Assembly: GCA_016764775.1 (NCBI GenBank)
Contig: JAESRE010000015.1
Coordinates: forward strand, 24,287 to 88,286
From: Alphaproteobacteria bacterium
GTDB taxonomy: Bacteria > Pseudomonadota > Alphaproteobacteria > Micavibrionales > Micavibrionaceae
Direction of reading: 5' to 3'
DNA length: 64,000 nucleotides
The notes beneath the pieces are model-generated. The model ran no database searches. It was given only the letters and a program-made list of their open reading frames with translations, and was not told the DNA's origin. Below, one piece after another: positions 35,488 to 44,896 of the stretch. A program made the translations under genes and the position numbers. Position 1 is the stretch's first letter; every line of letters begins with the position of its first letter.

Positions 35488-35813
35488 TTTTAACGATATT
35501 GAAGAAGTTCAAGATCACTGCGCTCTTTTCATTATATTTTCTTCTATGCTCGGTGATTTTTATGGCAGAAATCATCGTCCCTGACGCTTTCTCCATGCTG
35601 CTTCTCCCCTTTGCTCTGGTTATGCTCGTGTTTTCGATCCCGATGGTACAAGCCGGCTTTGTTATTCAAGAGTATAGCGGTGAAGGACCGTTTGCAGATC
35701 CCGCAATCAGCGATCTGGGTGTCGCTTTGATTTGTCTGGGATGTCTGGCCTTTGTTTTTCTGGTCGAGCTCACAATTAATAAGGCGTTCGAACAACTTTG
35801 GAGCATAAAATGA
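35484..35813 (+). CDS. Small integral membrane protein, unknown function
   Basis: A 109-residue protein overlapping the trpB stop by 4 nt (ATGA) and the next start by 4 nt. It has three hydrophobic segments ([35 protein letters not shown] and [19 protein letters not shown]). No motif is recognised. The tight overlaps show it is part of the trpB-trpA operon, although it has no obvious place in tryptophan synthesis. Confidence 0.75.
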   Translation: MILTILKKFKITALFSLYFLLCSVIFMAEIIVPDAFSMLLLPFALVMLVFSIPMVQAGFVIQEYSGEGPFADPAISDLGVALICLGCLAFVFLVELTINKAFEQLWSIK

Positions 35814-36292
35814 GCCAATACGAAGTTAAAGCGGGACTGGCCGAGGTCGACAGCTTCAATGTCGTCGGCGTAAGTGTGGTCACGGACAATTCCAAAGGGA
35901 CCGAAGACATCAACGCCCTGTGGGAGCGTTTTTTCAAAGACAGCATCGGTCAAAAAGTCGCAAACAAGACCGATGATGTGATTTACGCAGTCTATAGCGA
36001 CTATGAAGGCGATCACGAGGCCCCATACCGACTCACAATCGGATATCGGGTCAAGGACGAGCGCGTAGAGGGTCAAATGACACCCGACCTGCATCACGTT
36101 GCGGTTCAGGGTGGTGAATACGCCCTGCTCAGTGCCGCAGGCGATCAACCCAAAGCGCTGATTGAAACATGGGAAGCAATTTGGTCCAGTGATCTCGACC
36201 GTGAATTTAAAACCGATTTCGAAGTATACGGCCCGCGCTTTTTCGAAGATGGTTTACACGAAGTCCTTGTTCACATAGGAATACAGGGCTAA
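35810..36292 (+). CDS. GyrI-like / AraC effector-binding domain protein
   Basis: A 160-residue stand-alone effector-binding domain. The order of strands and helices, with NVVGVSVVTDNS, INALWERFF, VIYAVYSDYEGDHEAPYR and HHVAVQGGEYALL and a final DFEVYGPRF, matches the GyrI/Rob-type small-molecule binding fold. The start at 35810 makes an ATGA overlap with the preceding gene. No DNA-binding domain is attached, so it may bind a ligand or protein. Its location inside the trpB-trpA block is odd. Confidence 0.8.
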   Translation: MSQYEVKAGLAEVDSFNVVGVSVVTDNSKGTEDINALWERFFKDSIGQKVANKTDDVIYAVYSDYEGDHEAPYRLTIGYRVKDERVEGQMTPDLHHVAVQGGEYALLSAAGDQPKALIETWEAIWSSDLDREFKTDFEVYGPRFFEDGLHEVLVHIGIQG

Positions 36293-36304
36293 GGAAAAGA
36301 AATT

Positions 36305-37081
36305 ATGAGCAGAATTGAAACCGTTTTCGCCAACTTGGACCGCCCCGCCCTGATCACCTTCATTATGGCGGGTGACCCTGATGCGAAAGTCTCTCTGGAT
36401 GTCCTGAAATCCCTGCCTGATGCGGGCGCGGATATTATCGAGCTTGGTATGCCGTTTACAGACCCGATGGCCGACGGCCCCGTGATCCAGCTGGCTGGTG
36501 GACGCGCCTTAACTGCAGGCGCAAATATGAATCAAACCCTGCAAATGGTCAGGGATTTCCGCGAGGAAAATGACACAACACCGATTGTCCTGATGGGTTA
36601 CTACAATCCCGTCATGCAATACGGCGCAGTAAAATTCGTCGATGACGCCGCTGAGGCAGGTGTAGACGGGCTGATTATCGTCGATTTACCGCCGGAAGAA
36701 GCCGATGAAACGCTCAAAGCCGCCAAAACAAAGGATATAGACATCATCCGTCTAATCACCCCGACAACGACCAATGAACGCCTCGGCAAGATTATCGACG
36801 GCGCCAGCGGCTTCCTGTACTACGTTTCAATCACAGGCGTGACAGGCGCAGCCAGCGCGGATTTGAACGCTATCAAGCCACATATAGAAGAGATCAAAGG
36901 CCAGACGGACATCCCCGTGGCCATCGGTTTCGGCATTAAAACGCCCGAAGACGCCAAAAACATGGGTGAATTGGCCGATGCCGTCGTCGTTGGCTCCTCA
37001 ATTGTGAATACAATCGCGGAAAGCCAAGATATTTCAAAGGTTTCCGATCAGGTTAAAGGCCTCGCAGGCGCATTGAAATAA
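36305..37081 (+). CDS. trpA: Tryptophan synthase alpha chain
   Basis: A 258-residue TIM-barrel subunit that releases indole from indole-glycerol phosphate. The catalytic Glu is in DIIELGMPFTDPMADGP and the catalytic Asp is in GLIIVDLPPEEA. The phosphate loop is IGFGIKTPEDA. GGAAAAGAA precedes the ATG. It is followed by accD and folC, an order found in many alphaproteobacteria. Confidence 0.98.
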   Translation: MSRIETVFANLDRPALITFIMAGDPDAKVSLDVLKSLPDAGADIIELGMPFTDPMADGPVIQLAGGRALTAGANMNQTLQMVRDFREENDTTPIVLMGYYNPVMQYGAVKFVDDAAEAGVDGLIIVDLPPEEADETLKAAKTKDIDIIRLITPTTTNERLGKIIDGASGFLYYVSITGVTGAASADLNAIKPHIEEIKGQTDIPVAIGFGIKTPEDAKNMGELADAVVVGSSIVNTIAESQDISKVSDQVKGLAGALK

Positions 37082-37143
37082 GCGGATTTCCTTGACTTTT
37101 TCATCTCAAAAGCGGATAAACACGCCCTAAAGGATATTAAAAA

Positions 37144-38040
37144 ATGAACTGGTTAACTGATTACATTCGTCCCCGTATTCGCTCCATTGTCGGCGACCAG
37201 AAAGAGGTGCCCGATAATCTATGGACCAAGTGCCCGTCTTGCGAAGGCATGCTGTTCCATCGCGACCTCAAAGACAATCTGAATGTCTGCTACCACTGTA
37301 ACCACCATTTGCGGATTACAGTGAAAGAGCGTCTGGGCTACATGTTCGACGAAGGCAAGTACGACAAAGTCGACCTTCCAAAGGTGCCGTTCGACCCGTT
37401 GAAATTCAAAGACCGTAAGAAATATGCTGATCGTTTGAAAGATTCCCAGCATAAAACAGGTCTGAAAGACGCCATTACGGTGGCCAAAGGTACAATCGGC
37501 GGGCAAAAAGCCGTGATCGCCGCCTTTAACTTCAGCTTTATGGGTGGCTCGATGGGGGCCGCCGTTGGCGAAGGTATCGTTCTGGCTGCCGAACAAGCCG
37601 TTAAAGACAAAGCCGCCCTGATCTGCATCCCGTCATCCGGTGGTGCCCGTATGCAGGAAGGCATGCTGTCATTGATCCAGATGCCCCGCTCTATTATCGC
37701 GGTGGAAATGGTCAAGGACGCCAAGCTTCCATACATCGTGCTGCTGACCGACCCGACCACGGGCGGCGTAAGCGCATCTTTCGCCATGGTTGGTGACATT
37801 CATCTGGCCGAGCCCGGCTCGACAATCGGTTTTGCGGGTCGCCGCGTGATCGAAGAAACCGTGCGCGAAACCCTGCCTGATGACTTCCAGACAGCCGAAT
37901 ACCTGCTTGAGCACGGTATGGTTGATCAGGTTGTAAACCGCAAAGACTTGCGCGACATCATCGGCCGTATGCTCAGCATGCTGATGGACCCTGAGAACAA
38001 GAACGTGAAGAAAAAAGCGAACGGCAAGGCCGCAGCATAA
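37144..38040 (+). CDS. accD: Acetyl-CoA carboxylase carboxyltransferase subunit beta
   Basis: A 298-residue subunit that with AccA transfers the carboxyl group to acetyl-CoA for fatty-acid synthesis. A four-Cys zinc ribbon at the N-terminus reads WTKCPSCEGMLFH and NVCYHCNHHL. The crotonase-like core has FMGGSMGAAVGEG, PSSGGARMQEG and DPTTGGVSASFAM. AAAGGA lies 9 nt before the ATG. The lysine-rich tail is typical. Confidence 0.98.
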   Translation: MNWLTDYIRPRIRSIVGDQKEVPDNLWTKCPSCEGMLFHRDLKDNLNVCYHCNHHLRITVKERLGYMFDEGKYDKVDLPKVPFDPLKFKDRKKYADRLKDSQHKTGLKDAITVAKGTIGGQKAVIAAFNFSFMGGSMGAAVGEGIVLAAEQAVKDKAALICIPSSGGARMQEGMLSLIQMPRSIIAVEMVKDAKLPYIVLLTDPTTGGVSASFAMVGDIHLAEPGSTIGFAGRRVIEETVRETLPDDFQTAEYLLEHGMVDQVVNRKDLRDIIGRMLSMLMDPENKNVKKKANGKAAA

Positions 38041-38049
38041 ACACCTTCG

Positions 38050-39306
38050 ATGTACCAAAGCGACATTCAGCACCCTTCAGAGCAGCTTCAACAGAAGCTG
38101 TACACGCTCTATACGCTTAATCGTGACAAGAAAATAGATTTGTCTTTCCGCCCGCCGTATCTAGGCTTGCTGGAAAAACTCGGCAATCCGCATTTAAAGC
38201 TGCCACCCGTCATTCATGTCGCGGGCACAAACGGCAAAGGCTCAATCATCGCCGCAATGCGCAGCATCCTTGAACATGCGGGATATAACGTCCATGTCTA
38301 CACCTCACCACACCTGATACGCTTTAACGAACGCATCCTGCTGGCCGGAAAGCCCATTGATGATGAGCCATTGGAAGACTTAATTGACGAAGTGCTGGAG
38401 CTAAACGGGGACGGCGATCTGACTTTCTTTGAAATCACCACCGCGATTGCCTTTGCGGCATTCTCCCGCACCCCTGCGGACATCTGCCTGCTGGAGGTCG
38501 GCATGGGCGGACGGCTGGATTGCACCAATGTTATCGAACAACCACTAGCCGCCATCATCAGCGCAATCGGAATGGATCACGCCGAACATCTCGGCGATAC
38601 AATTGAAAAAATTGCTGCAGAAAAAGCAGGCATCATAAAGGCGGGCGCCCCCTGCATCATCTCTCCTCAATATGACGACTCTGTACACAACGTTTTTGAA
38701 AACCGTGCGGCAGAATTGAGCTGTGATCTGCACAATATCAAAGTAGGTAACGAGCAACACCAAACCAATCTAGTCGGTCCGCACCAACAACAAAACATCG
38801 CTACAGCTCTCTCGGCCCTCAACCAGATCAAAGACAAATTTCCCGTTCAGGACGACCACATCAAAAACGGCCTCAAAAATATTTACTGGCCTGCGCGGCT
38901 GCAGCAACTCGAAGCGCAGCATTTCGGTCTGGATGAAAATTTTGAAGTCTATCTCGATGGCGGACACAACGCGGCTGCAGGACAAGCACTATCTGCTCAA
39001 ATGGAGCAATGGACAGACAAACCCAACATTCTCATCACAGGTATGATGGACGGTAAGGACTCACACGCATTTGCTGCACCGATTATCAAGCATTGCAAAG
39101 CCGTATACTGCGTCAACATTGTCGACGAACCCAAAAGCCTGACAGCGGAACAGCTACAATCCCTCATCGGCTCGGGCGAATGCAAGCACAGTTTCCGCGA
39201 TGCGATTACTGATGGCAAAAAACAATTCCCTGACGGTGCCCGTATATTGATTGCGGGCTCGCTCTACCTTGCGGGACAGGTTCTTGCAGATATCGCACAT
39301 CTATAA
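38050..39306 (+). CDS. folC: Folylpolyglutamate / dihydrofolate synthase
   Basis: A 418-residue Mur-ligase-like enzyme adding glutamate to folates. The P-loop is [17 protein letters not shown], followed by [24 protein letters not shown] and [10 protein letters not shown]. The C-terminal domain has [12 protein letters not shown]. It starts 9 nt after accD and is the last gene of the block before chvI. One enzyme probably does both dihydrofolate and polyglutamate steps. Confidence 0.96.
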   Translation: MYQSDIQHPSEQLQQKLYTLYTLNRDKKIDLSFRPPYLGLLEKLGNPHLKLPPVIHVAGTNGKGSIIAAMRSILEHAGYNVHVYTSPHLIRFNERILLAGKPIDDEPLEDLIDEVLELNGDGDLTFFEITTAIAFAAFSRTPADICLLEVGMGGRLDCTNVIEQPLAAIISAIGMDHAEHLGDTIEKIAAEKAGIIKAGAPCIISPQYDDSVHNVFENRAAELSCDLHNIKVGNEQHQTNLVGPHQQQNIATALSALNQIKDKFPVQDDHIKNGLKNIYWPARLQQLEAQHFGLDENFEVYLDGGHNAAAGQALSAQMEQWTDKPNILITGMMDGKDSHAFAAPIIKHCKAVYCVNIVDEPKSLTAEQLQSLIGSGECKHSFRDAITDGKKQFPDGARILIAGSLYLAGQVLADIAHL

Positions 39307-39318
39307 AAGACTGCGTCT

Positions 39319-39355
39319 TGCCACCAAGCCTGTATAGACGCATACTTGGTGGGCA
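39319..39355 (+). promoter_or_regulatory. Hairpin covering the chvI ribosome binding site
   Basis: TGCCACCAAG (39319-39328) pairs with CTTGGTGGGCA (39345-39355) with one bulged G, and the 3' arm holds GGTGGG just before the ATG at 39357. No T-run follows, so it is not a classic terminator; it may hide the ribosome site. Confidence 0.5.
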
Positions 39356-39356
39356 T

Positions 39357-40073
39357 ATGACTGGACAAAATAGCAAAATCACCCTTGTAGATGACGATCG
39401 GAACATCCTCACCTCCGTCTCGATGGCATTGGAAGCAGAAGGGTACGACATCACCACCTTTAATGATGGTGAAGCGGGGTTAAAAGGCATTCTCGAGGGC
39501 AGTCCTGATCTGGTCGTTCTAGACATCAAAATGCCGCGCATGAACGGAATGGAAGTGCTGGAAAAACTGCGCGAGACATCAGACATTCCCGTCATTTTTC
39601 TCACATCGAAAGACGACGAAATTGATGAAGTTCTCGGCCTGCGCATGGGTGCGGATGATTACATCACAAAACCGTTTTCGCAGCGCCTGTTAATCGAACG
39701 CATCCGCTCTCTTCTGCGCCGCCACTCCATGAGAAGCAATACTGCACCTGCCGGAGATGCAGCTGACGATGACAAATATGTTTACGGCCCTCTGGAAATG
39801 GATGATGCGCGCCACATCTGCACGTGGCACGGCAAGCCCGTAAACCTGACCGTGACAGAATATTTGCTGCTGAAATCCATGGCCGGTCGCCCCGGTATTG
39901 TGCGCAACCGCGATCAGCTTATCGACATGGCTTACGGCGAAAACATTTACGTCGATGACCGCACCGTTGACTCGCACATCAAACGCTTACGCAAAAAATT
40001 TAAAAATATTGACCCTGACTTTAACCAGATAGAAACGCTCTATGGCGTCGGATACAAATACAAAGAACACTAA
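39357..40073 (+). CDS. chvI: Response regulator ChvI (OmpR/PhoB type)
   Basis: A 238-residue regulator. The receiver starts [20 protein letters not shown], has the phospho-acceptor in [15 protein letters not shown] and continues [13 protein letters not shown] and [13 protein letters not shown]. These phrases closely match ChvI/BvrR/ExoI-type proteins. The winged-helix DNA-binding domain includes [17 protein letters not shown] and [13 protein letters not shown]. The ATG at 39357 is preferred to the frame's earlier start because GGTGGG precedes it and the family begins there. Its end overlaps chvG by 32 nt. Confidence 0.94.
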   Translation: MTGQNSKITLVDDDRNILTSVSMALEAEGYDITTFNDGEAGLKGILEGSPDLVVLDIKMPRMNGMEVLEKLRETSDIPVIFLTSKDDEIDEVLGLRMGADDYITKPFSQRLLIERIRSLLRRHSMRSNTAPAGDAADDDKYVYGPLEMDDARHICTWHGKPVNLTVTEYLLLKSMAGRPGIVRNRDQLIDMAYGENIYVDDRTVDSHIKRLRKKFKNIDPDFNQIETLYGVGYKYKEH

Positions 40074-41814
40074 AAAAACGTCCCAGCGGACGTTTCAGCC
40101 AACGCGTGCGCGGTGGTTCAGGCTTGCGCCTGCAACACCGCAAGTCGGCAATATTTTCGATTATTACTGGAGTGGGCCGGAACGCCGTATCACGGGTCTG
40201 ACCATCCGCATCATCGCCGTGAATGTGGTCGCGCTGATTATCCTGCTTGTCGGAATCGTCTATGTCGGGCAATACCAGAACAGCCTTGTCGAAGCCCGCC
40301 TGCAAACGTTCCAGACAGAGCTGGAGCTTATCGCTTCGGCATTATCGGAACAGGACAATCCGGACGAAATCGGACAATTCGTCCCCTTGGATAAGGAAAA
40401 CACGGAAGATCTCGTCAAACGTCTGGCGGACGTAACCCTGCAACGCATCCGCATTGTCACGCCCAATGGGACCGTGATGGTCGATTCCCGCGCCATGCCC
40501 GGCCTCGACGACCGCATATGGGCTGAACGTTTTTACGCGCAAAACACGCAAACCAGCCTAGAAACACTGATTGTTCTGGTCAGGTTTTTAACCAGTTTCC
40601 TGCCCGAGCAGCAGCGCCTGCAAATGTACCCCAAAGAAGTAGACATCGATAATAAGGTCAGAAACTTTCCTGATATCCAGAACGCACTGGGCGAAGGCGT
40701 GATCAGCATGTCTGTATGGGAAGACAAGCATGAGCGCATCGTTCTCTCTGCAGCATCACCAATCACGCGTAACGGTAACATTGCCGGAGCAGTCCTCCTC
40801 ACACGGCAAGGCCTGCAGATTGAAGCCGACATTAAAGATTTATGGATCAACGTTATTCGCGTATTCCTCGGCACACTCGTATTGACCGTTTTGTTGTCGA
40901 TTTATCTATCCGGCGTCATCGCCCGCCCGTTAAAGAAACTGGCCAAGGCCGCAGAAGCCGTGCGCCGCGGACAGGCCAAAGCCGATGAAATCCCCGACCT
41001 TTCAAGCCGCCACGACGAGATCGGCGAGCTTTCAACTGTGTTGCGGCAAATGACTCAGGCACTCTGGAGCCGCATGGACTCGATTGAACAATTTGCGGCC
41101 GATGTCTCGCATGAATTGAAGAACCCGCTAACGTCTCTTAAAAGTGCTGTTGAAACGGTACAGATTGTTAAAAAGAAAGCAGACCGCGAAAAACTGCTGG
41201 GTGTAATCCAGCATGACGTCGAGCGGCTTGACCGTCTGATCACCGATATCTCGCATGCCTCCAGAATTGACACTGAACTCTCACGCGAACAGTTTGAAAA
41301 AATAGACATCAAAGCGCTGCTGGCCAACGTGCTCGATATATATGTCGCCAACCCGCTTGAGCGTGATACCGCTGAAAACGCATTGCCGAAAACCGTACAA
41401 AGCGAAAACGCCACAATTACTCTGGACACCAGCGTAAAGAAAACGGTGCTGATCTGGGGTATCGAAGGCCAGCTTGCACAAGTCTTCCAAAACATTCTGG
41501 CGAACGCACTGACCTTTGCACCGAACGGCTCCGAGATTTTGGTTTTTGTGCGCACAAAGCAAAGCAAAATATGGATCACCATTGAAGACCAGGGCCCCGG
41601 CATACCTGAAAACAAACTCGACACGATTTTCGAACGCTTCTATTCAGAGCGTCCGCAATACGAGGATTACGGCCAGCATTCAGGCCTCGGACTGGCTATT
41701 TGCAAGCAGATCATAGAAGCCCACGCAGGACGTATTTTCGCGGAAAATATGCGTGACGATAACGGTCAAATCGCAGGTGCGCGCTTCACAGTCGTGCTGG
41801 AGAAAGCCTCATGA
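40042..41814 (+). CDS. chvG: Sensor histidine kinase ChvG
   Basis: A 590-residue membrane kinase paired with ChvI; the family senses envelope stress or acid. Transmembrane helices are at ~55-80 ([21 protein letters not shown]) and ~272-295, with a periplasmic domain between and a HAMP segment after. The H-box is [19 protein letters not shown], and the ATPase domain has [21 protein letters not shown] and [11 protein letters not shown]. All catalytic boxes are intact. It overlaps chvI and runs into rapZ (ATGA). Confidence 0.93.
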   Translation: MASDTNTKNTKKTSQRTFQPTRARWFRLAPATPQVGNIFDYYWSGPERRITGLTIRIIAVNVVALIILLVGIVYVGQYQNSLVEARLQTFQTELELIASALSEQDNPDEIGQFVPLDKENTEDLVKRLADVTLQRIRIVTPNGTVMVDSRAMPGLDDRIWAERFYAQNTQTSLETLIVLVRFLTSFLPEQQRLQMYPKEVDIDNKVRNFPDIQNALGEGVISMSVWEDKHERIVLSAASPITRNGNIAGAVLLTRQGLQIEADIKDLWINVIRVFLGTLVLTVLLSIYLSGVIARPLKKLAKAAEAVRRGQAKADEIPDLSSRHDEIGELSTVLRQMTQALWSRMDSIEQFAADVSHELKNPLTSLKSAVETVQIVKKKADREKLLGVIQHDVERLDRLITDISHASRIDTELSREQFEKIDIKALLANVLDIYVANPLERDTAENALPKTVQSENATITLDTSVKKTVLIWGIEGQLAQVFQNILANALTFAPNGSEILVFVRTKQSKIWITIEDQGPGIPENKLDTIFERFYSERPQYEDYGQHSGLGLAICKQIIEAHAGRIFAENMRDDNGQIAGARFTVVLEKAS

Positions 41815-42659
41815 CCGGAAATAAACAACACCCATTGATGATTACGGGGCTTTCGGGCGCAGGACTGTCTTCGGTTCTCAAAACACTGGAAGATCTGGGC
41901 TTCGAGGTTTTTGACAATTTCCCCCTCTCACTCATCGAACCCTTGCTGGCAGAAACGCAAGATGCGTCAAAGCTGGCCATCGGAATCGATGCACGCTCCC
42001 GCGGTTTTTCCGCCAAAGCAATTACCGATATCGCCGAAAAAACAAACGCGCGGCTTGTCTTCATCACCTGTGATCAGGACGTCCTGCTGAAACGGTTTTC
42101 GGAAACGCGTCGCCTACACCCGAAGGCGACAAACAAACCCGTAATCAGCGGCATTAAGGAAGAGCAAGCCATGCTGGGCACGCTGGCTCACAATGCTGAC
42201 CTCACAATCGACACCAGCGATTTTTCCATTCATGACCTGCGCCACATCCTCGAAGGACATTTCGGCTCACGCAGCAAGCAAGGCATGACAATTAATTTGA
42301 TGTCTTTCGGTTTTCGCAAAGGCCTGCCGCGGGAAGCGGATATTGTTATGGACGTGCGCTTTGCCAAAAACCCGCACTGGGACAAGGAACTTCGCCCGCT
42401 CAGCGGTCTGGATGAACCGGTCGGAAACCACATCGAAGAAGATGAAGGATTTGTCGAGTTTTTTGAAAATTTAAAAAATCTGATCGAGCCACTCATTCCC
42501 CGCTACGAGGAAGAAGGTAAAAATTATCTGACCATCGCTATCGGATGTACCGGTGGACGGCACAGGTCGGTTTACACTGTAGAAAAATTGGCGAAATGGC
42601 TGGAGGCCATGCCGAACGGTGTGCACATCACACACCGTGATTTGAATATTATTGCCTGA
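41811..42659 (+). CDS. rapZ: RapZ-family nucleotide-binding protein with altered Walker A
   Basis: A 282-residue protein overlapping chvG by 4 nt. The N-terminal P-loop region is MITGLSGAGLSSVLKTLEDLG, split here as ITGLSGAGLSS: residue 19 is Leu where Lys (or Arg) normally binds phosphate. The C-terminal RNA-binding domain keeps SFGFRKGLPREADIV, DVRFAKNPHW and IGCTGGRHRSVY. In E. coli RapZ controls GlmS through small RNAs. In alphaproteobacteria the gene usually sits between hprK and the EIIA-Man gene, both missing here. Nucleotide binding may be impaired. Confidence 0.92.
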   Translation: MTGNKQHPLMITGLSGAGLSSVLKTLEDLGFEVFDNFPLSLIEPLLAETQDASKLAIGIDARSRGFSAKAITDIAEKTNARLVFITCDQDVLLKRFSETRRLHPKATNKPVISGIKEEQAMLGTLAHNADLTIDTSDFSIHDLRHILEGHFGSRSKQGMTINLMSFGFRKGLPREADIVMDVRFAKNPHWDKELRPLSGLDEPVGNHIEEDEGFVEFFENLKNLIEPLIPRYEEEGKNYLTIAIGCTGGRHRSVYTVEKLAKWLEAMPNGVHITHRDLNIIA

Positions 42660-42836
42660 TTAAATGTCGAACGGTTCAGCTTCAAATGTCTGACCTGTCA
42701 TTTCCATACCTGCTTGTCTGATAAACGTAATATCCGCAGGGGTTCCTGTTGAACCGCCACTGGCAAATGTGCCGGAAAGACCTGAACGGTCAAAGCTGAT
42801 TGGATCGCTAACTATTTCGTTGAACTTAAGTCCCAT
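42660..42836 (-). CDS. Small 58-residue protein, unknown
   Basis: The frame MGLKFNEIVSDPISFDRSG ... FEAEPFDI is 58 codons with GAGGG 6-7 nt before the ATG at 42836. It is rich in Gly, Ser, Thr and Phe and has no membrane segment. It converges with rapZ: its stop begins right after the rapZ TGA. The codon use is normal for the window. Function unknown; the ribosome site is the main evidence. Confidence 0.55.
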   Translation of the reverse strand: MGLKFNEIVSDPISFDRSGLSGTFASGGSTGTPADITFIRQAGMEMTGQTFEAEPFDI

Positions 42837-42879
42837 TTTTACACCCTCTTATTTGATCTGGTTTATTGATTTACACACT

Positions 42880-42908
42880 AAAAACACACCGCTTCGTTGG
42901 GCGATGTG
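42880..42908 (-). terminator. Intrinsic terminator of the small minus-strand cluster
   Basis: On the minus strand CACATCGC (42908-42901) pairs with GCGGTGTG (42892-42885), including one G-T pair, and five T residues follow. It lies 8 nt after the stop of the 41-residue frame and ends the transcript from 43423. Confidence 0.75.
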
Positions 42909-42915
42909 CTGAACT

Positions 42916-43041
42916 TTATGGTTGGCCGATTTCCGGCTGATGATCGAGCGTCATTGCAGGCGACATGGAAATGCCGTCACGAGCCCCCATTACGGGACCT
43001 AAAATTTGTGCAATTGCGCTATGTTGTGTTGGAGATACCAT
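42916..43041 (-). CDS. Possible 41-residue small protein
   Basis: The ATG at 43041 lies within the last codons of the upstream 134-residue gene, in another frame, with AAGGTG about 6 nt before it. The peptide begins MVSPTQHSAIAQILGPVMG and ends HQPEIGQP. A terminator follows the stop by 8 nt, which fits a translated frame reaching to the end of the message. Too short to be sure. Confidence 0.4.
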   Translation of the reverse strand: MVSPTQHSAIAQILGPVMGARDGISMSPAMTLDHQPEIGQP

Positions 43042-43423
43042 CGAACACACCTTTCTCTATTTTTAACACCGCATTTTCTTTTGATACGCCCATTCCATCA
43101 TGGGTTCGGAGCATTATTGTAACTAAATTGCTCTCTTCCGCATCTTTGTTGTCTACTATGTTATATAAAAGGCGCTCAGAAGTCAAATTTTTCAGGTTTA
43201 AGATACGGTCAGTGCGGCCATTGAGGCTGGTCACGATGTTCATCACCGTTTTTTCAGTCAGCTCCGGGTCCTCTTCCGTATCGATCAGCGTATAGTCGCC
43301 GACAGGTTCATAATCGCGCTTTTCTTCTTTCCACTGAAATATCTGAAAAGCGTGCTTAACCAAAGGGTTACGCTTGTAGATAAACGGCGGTTTTTCGCTT
43401 TCTATGTTGAAATTCTGAACCAT
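43019..43423 (-). CDS. Hypothetical 134-residue protein
   Basis: A soluble, charged protein (MVQNFNIESEKPPFIYKR ... MGVSKENAVLKIEKG) with no signal peptide or recognised domain. It is preferred to the overlapping plus-strand frame at 42897-43295, whose composition is less protein-like. No good Shine-Dalgarno site precedes the ATG. It is divergent from ahcY across 128 nt and stands where hprK, ptsM and ptsH are found in many relatives. Confidence 0.6.
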   Translation of the reverse strand: MVQNFNIESEKPPFIYKRNPLVKHAFQIFQWKEEKRDYEPVGDYTLIDTEEDPELTEKTVMNIVTSLNGRTDRILNLKNLTSERLLYNIVDNKDAEESNLVTIMLRTHDGMGVSKENAVLKIEKGVFDGISNTT

Positions 43424-43551
43424 AAAACCAGTTTAACACGGTAATCAGGGTAAAAAAACAAAGATATCGGGCTATTAAGGCTTGATTTAAGGCCCTTAAG
43501 GGTCAACAATCCGCGCAATATTTAGACTTTTTATAAGGAAAGACACGAATC

Positions 43552-44862
43552 ATGAGTGCAGTACCACAAGCTTTGGAAAACGACTATTGGGTCGCAGACA
43601 TTACACTGGCCGATTGGGGCCGCAAGGAAATCGAACTTGCAGAAATCGAAATGCCGGGTCTGATGTCTCTTCGCGAAGAATACAAAGGTAAAGAACCTTT
43701 GAAAGGCGCCCGCATTGTTGGCTGCCTGCACATGACCATCCAGACGGCTGTTCTGATCGAAACATTGCAGGATCTGGGCGCGGAAGTGCGCTGGTCTTCC
43801 TGTAACATCTTCTCCACACAAGACCACGCTGCTGCTGCTATTGCCGCGAAAGGCACACCCGTCTTCGCCAAAAAAGGCATGAGCGATGACGAATTCTGGT
43901 GGGCGATCGACCAGACAATCAAAGGACCTAATGGCTGGGTGCCGAACATGATTCTGGATGACGGTGGTGACCTGACTATCCGTATGCACGAAACAACTCC
44001 TGAATTGCTGGATGATGTGAAAGGCCTGTCCGAAGAAACAACGACCGGCGTTCTGCGTCTGTATGAAATGGAGAAAAAAGGCACGCTAAAAGTTCCGGCA
44101 ATCAACGTGAACGACTCCGTAACGAAATCCAAATTCGACAACAAATACGGCTGCCGTGAATCCCTCGTTGATGCGATCCGCCGTGCAACAGACGTCATGA
44201 TGGCCGGTAAAGTCGCCTTCGTCGCCGGTTACGGTGATGTGGGTAAAGGCTCCGCCGAAAGCTTGCGTCAAGCCGGCTGCCGCGTACTGGTATCCGAAAT
44301 CGACCCAATCTGTGCTCTACAAGCCGCCATGGACGGTTACGAAGTTGTAACGACAGAAAACGCTGCACCACGTTGCGACATCTTCGTCACAGCGACAGGT
44401 AACAAAGACGTCATCACAGTCGACCACATGCGCGCAATGAAAGAAAACGCCATCGTGTGTAACATCGGTCACTTCGATAACGAGATCCAGACCGAGCCTC
44501 TGCGCAACATGAAATGGACAAATATCAAGCCACAGGTCGACCAGATCGAATTCCCTGACGGTAAGAAAATCATCCTTCTGGCCGAAGGCCGTCTCGTCAA
44601 CCTCGGTTGTGCGACAGGTCACCCGTCATTCGTGATGAGCGCGTCTTTCACCAACCAGACACTGGCCCAGATCGAGCTATGGAATAACAGCGACAAGTAC
44701 GACAACAAAGTCTACGTGCTGCCGAAACACCTCGATGAAAAAGTGGCGGCCCTGCACCTCGACAAAGTCGGCGCCACACTGACCGAACTGTCAAAAGAAC
44801 AGGCCGAATACATTGGCGTAGAAGCCAAAGGCCCGTTCAAAAAAAACGAATACCGTTACTAA
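43552..44862 (+). CDS. ahcY: S-adenosylhomocysteinase
   Basis: A 436-residue NAD-dependent enzyme splitting S-adenosylhomocysteine to adenosine and homocysteine. Signatures are [16 protein letters not shown], the NAD site [19 protein letters not shown], and the end [15 protein letters not shown] with a final [11 protein letters not shown]. Length and C-terminus are those of the tetrameric type. AAGGAAAG lies before the ATG. purU starts 16 nt downstream. Confidence 0.98.
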   Translation: MSAVPQALENDYWVADITLADWGRKEIELAEIEMPGLMSLREEYKGKEPLKGARIVGCLHMTIQTAVLIETLQDLGAEVRWSSCNIFSTQDHAAAAIAAKGTPVFAKKGMSDDEFWWAIDQTIKGPNGWVPNMILDDGGDLTIRMHETTPELLDDVKGLSEETTTGVLRLYEMEKKGTLKVPAINVNDSVTKSKFDNKYGCRESLVDAIRRATDVMMAGKVAFVAGYGDVGKGSAESLRQAGCRVLVSEIDPICALQAAMDGYEVVTTENAAPRCDIFVTATGNKDVITVDHMRAMKENAIVCNIGHFDNEIQTEPLRNMKWTNIKPQVDQIEFPDGKKIILLAEGRLVNLGCATGHPSFVMSASFTNQTLAQIELWNNSDKYDNKVYVLPKHLDEKVAALHLDKVGATLTELSKEQAEYIGVEAKGPFKKNEYRY

Positions 44863-44867
44863 AGCAT

Positions 44868-44896
44868 AAGGCGGAAATATGCACATTCTCCGCCTT
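44868..44896 (+). promoter_or_regulatory. Hairpin presenting the purU start codon
   Basis: AAGGCGGA (44868-44875), which contains the likely ribosome site, pairs perfectly with TCCGCCTT (44889-44896). The purU ATG (44879-44881) lies in the 13-nt loop. No T-run follows, so the structure is more likely translational than a terminator. Confidence 0.55.

Noticed and set aside
42897..43295. 132-codon plus-strand frame opposite the 134-residue gene
   Set aside because: Its sequence is less protein-like, and the minus strand has a terminator and a coherent gene order.
43440..43549. SAM or SAH riboswitch in front of ahcY
   Set aside because: GCTTGATTTAAGG recalls part of SAM-II, but the matching 3' pseudoknot sequence is absent and no SAH-aptamer core could be drawn.
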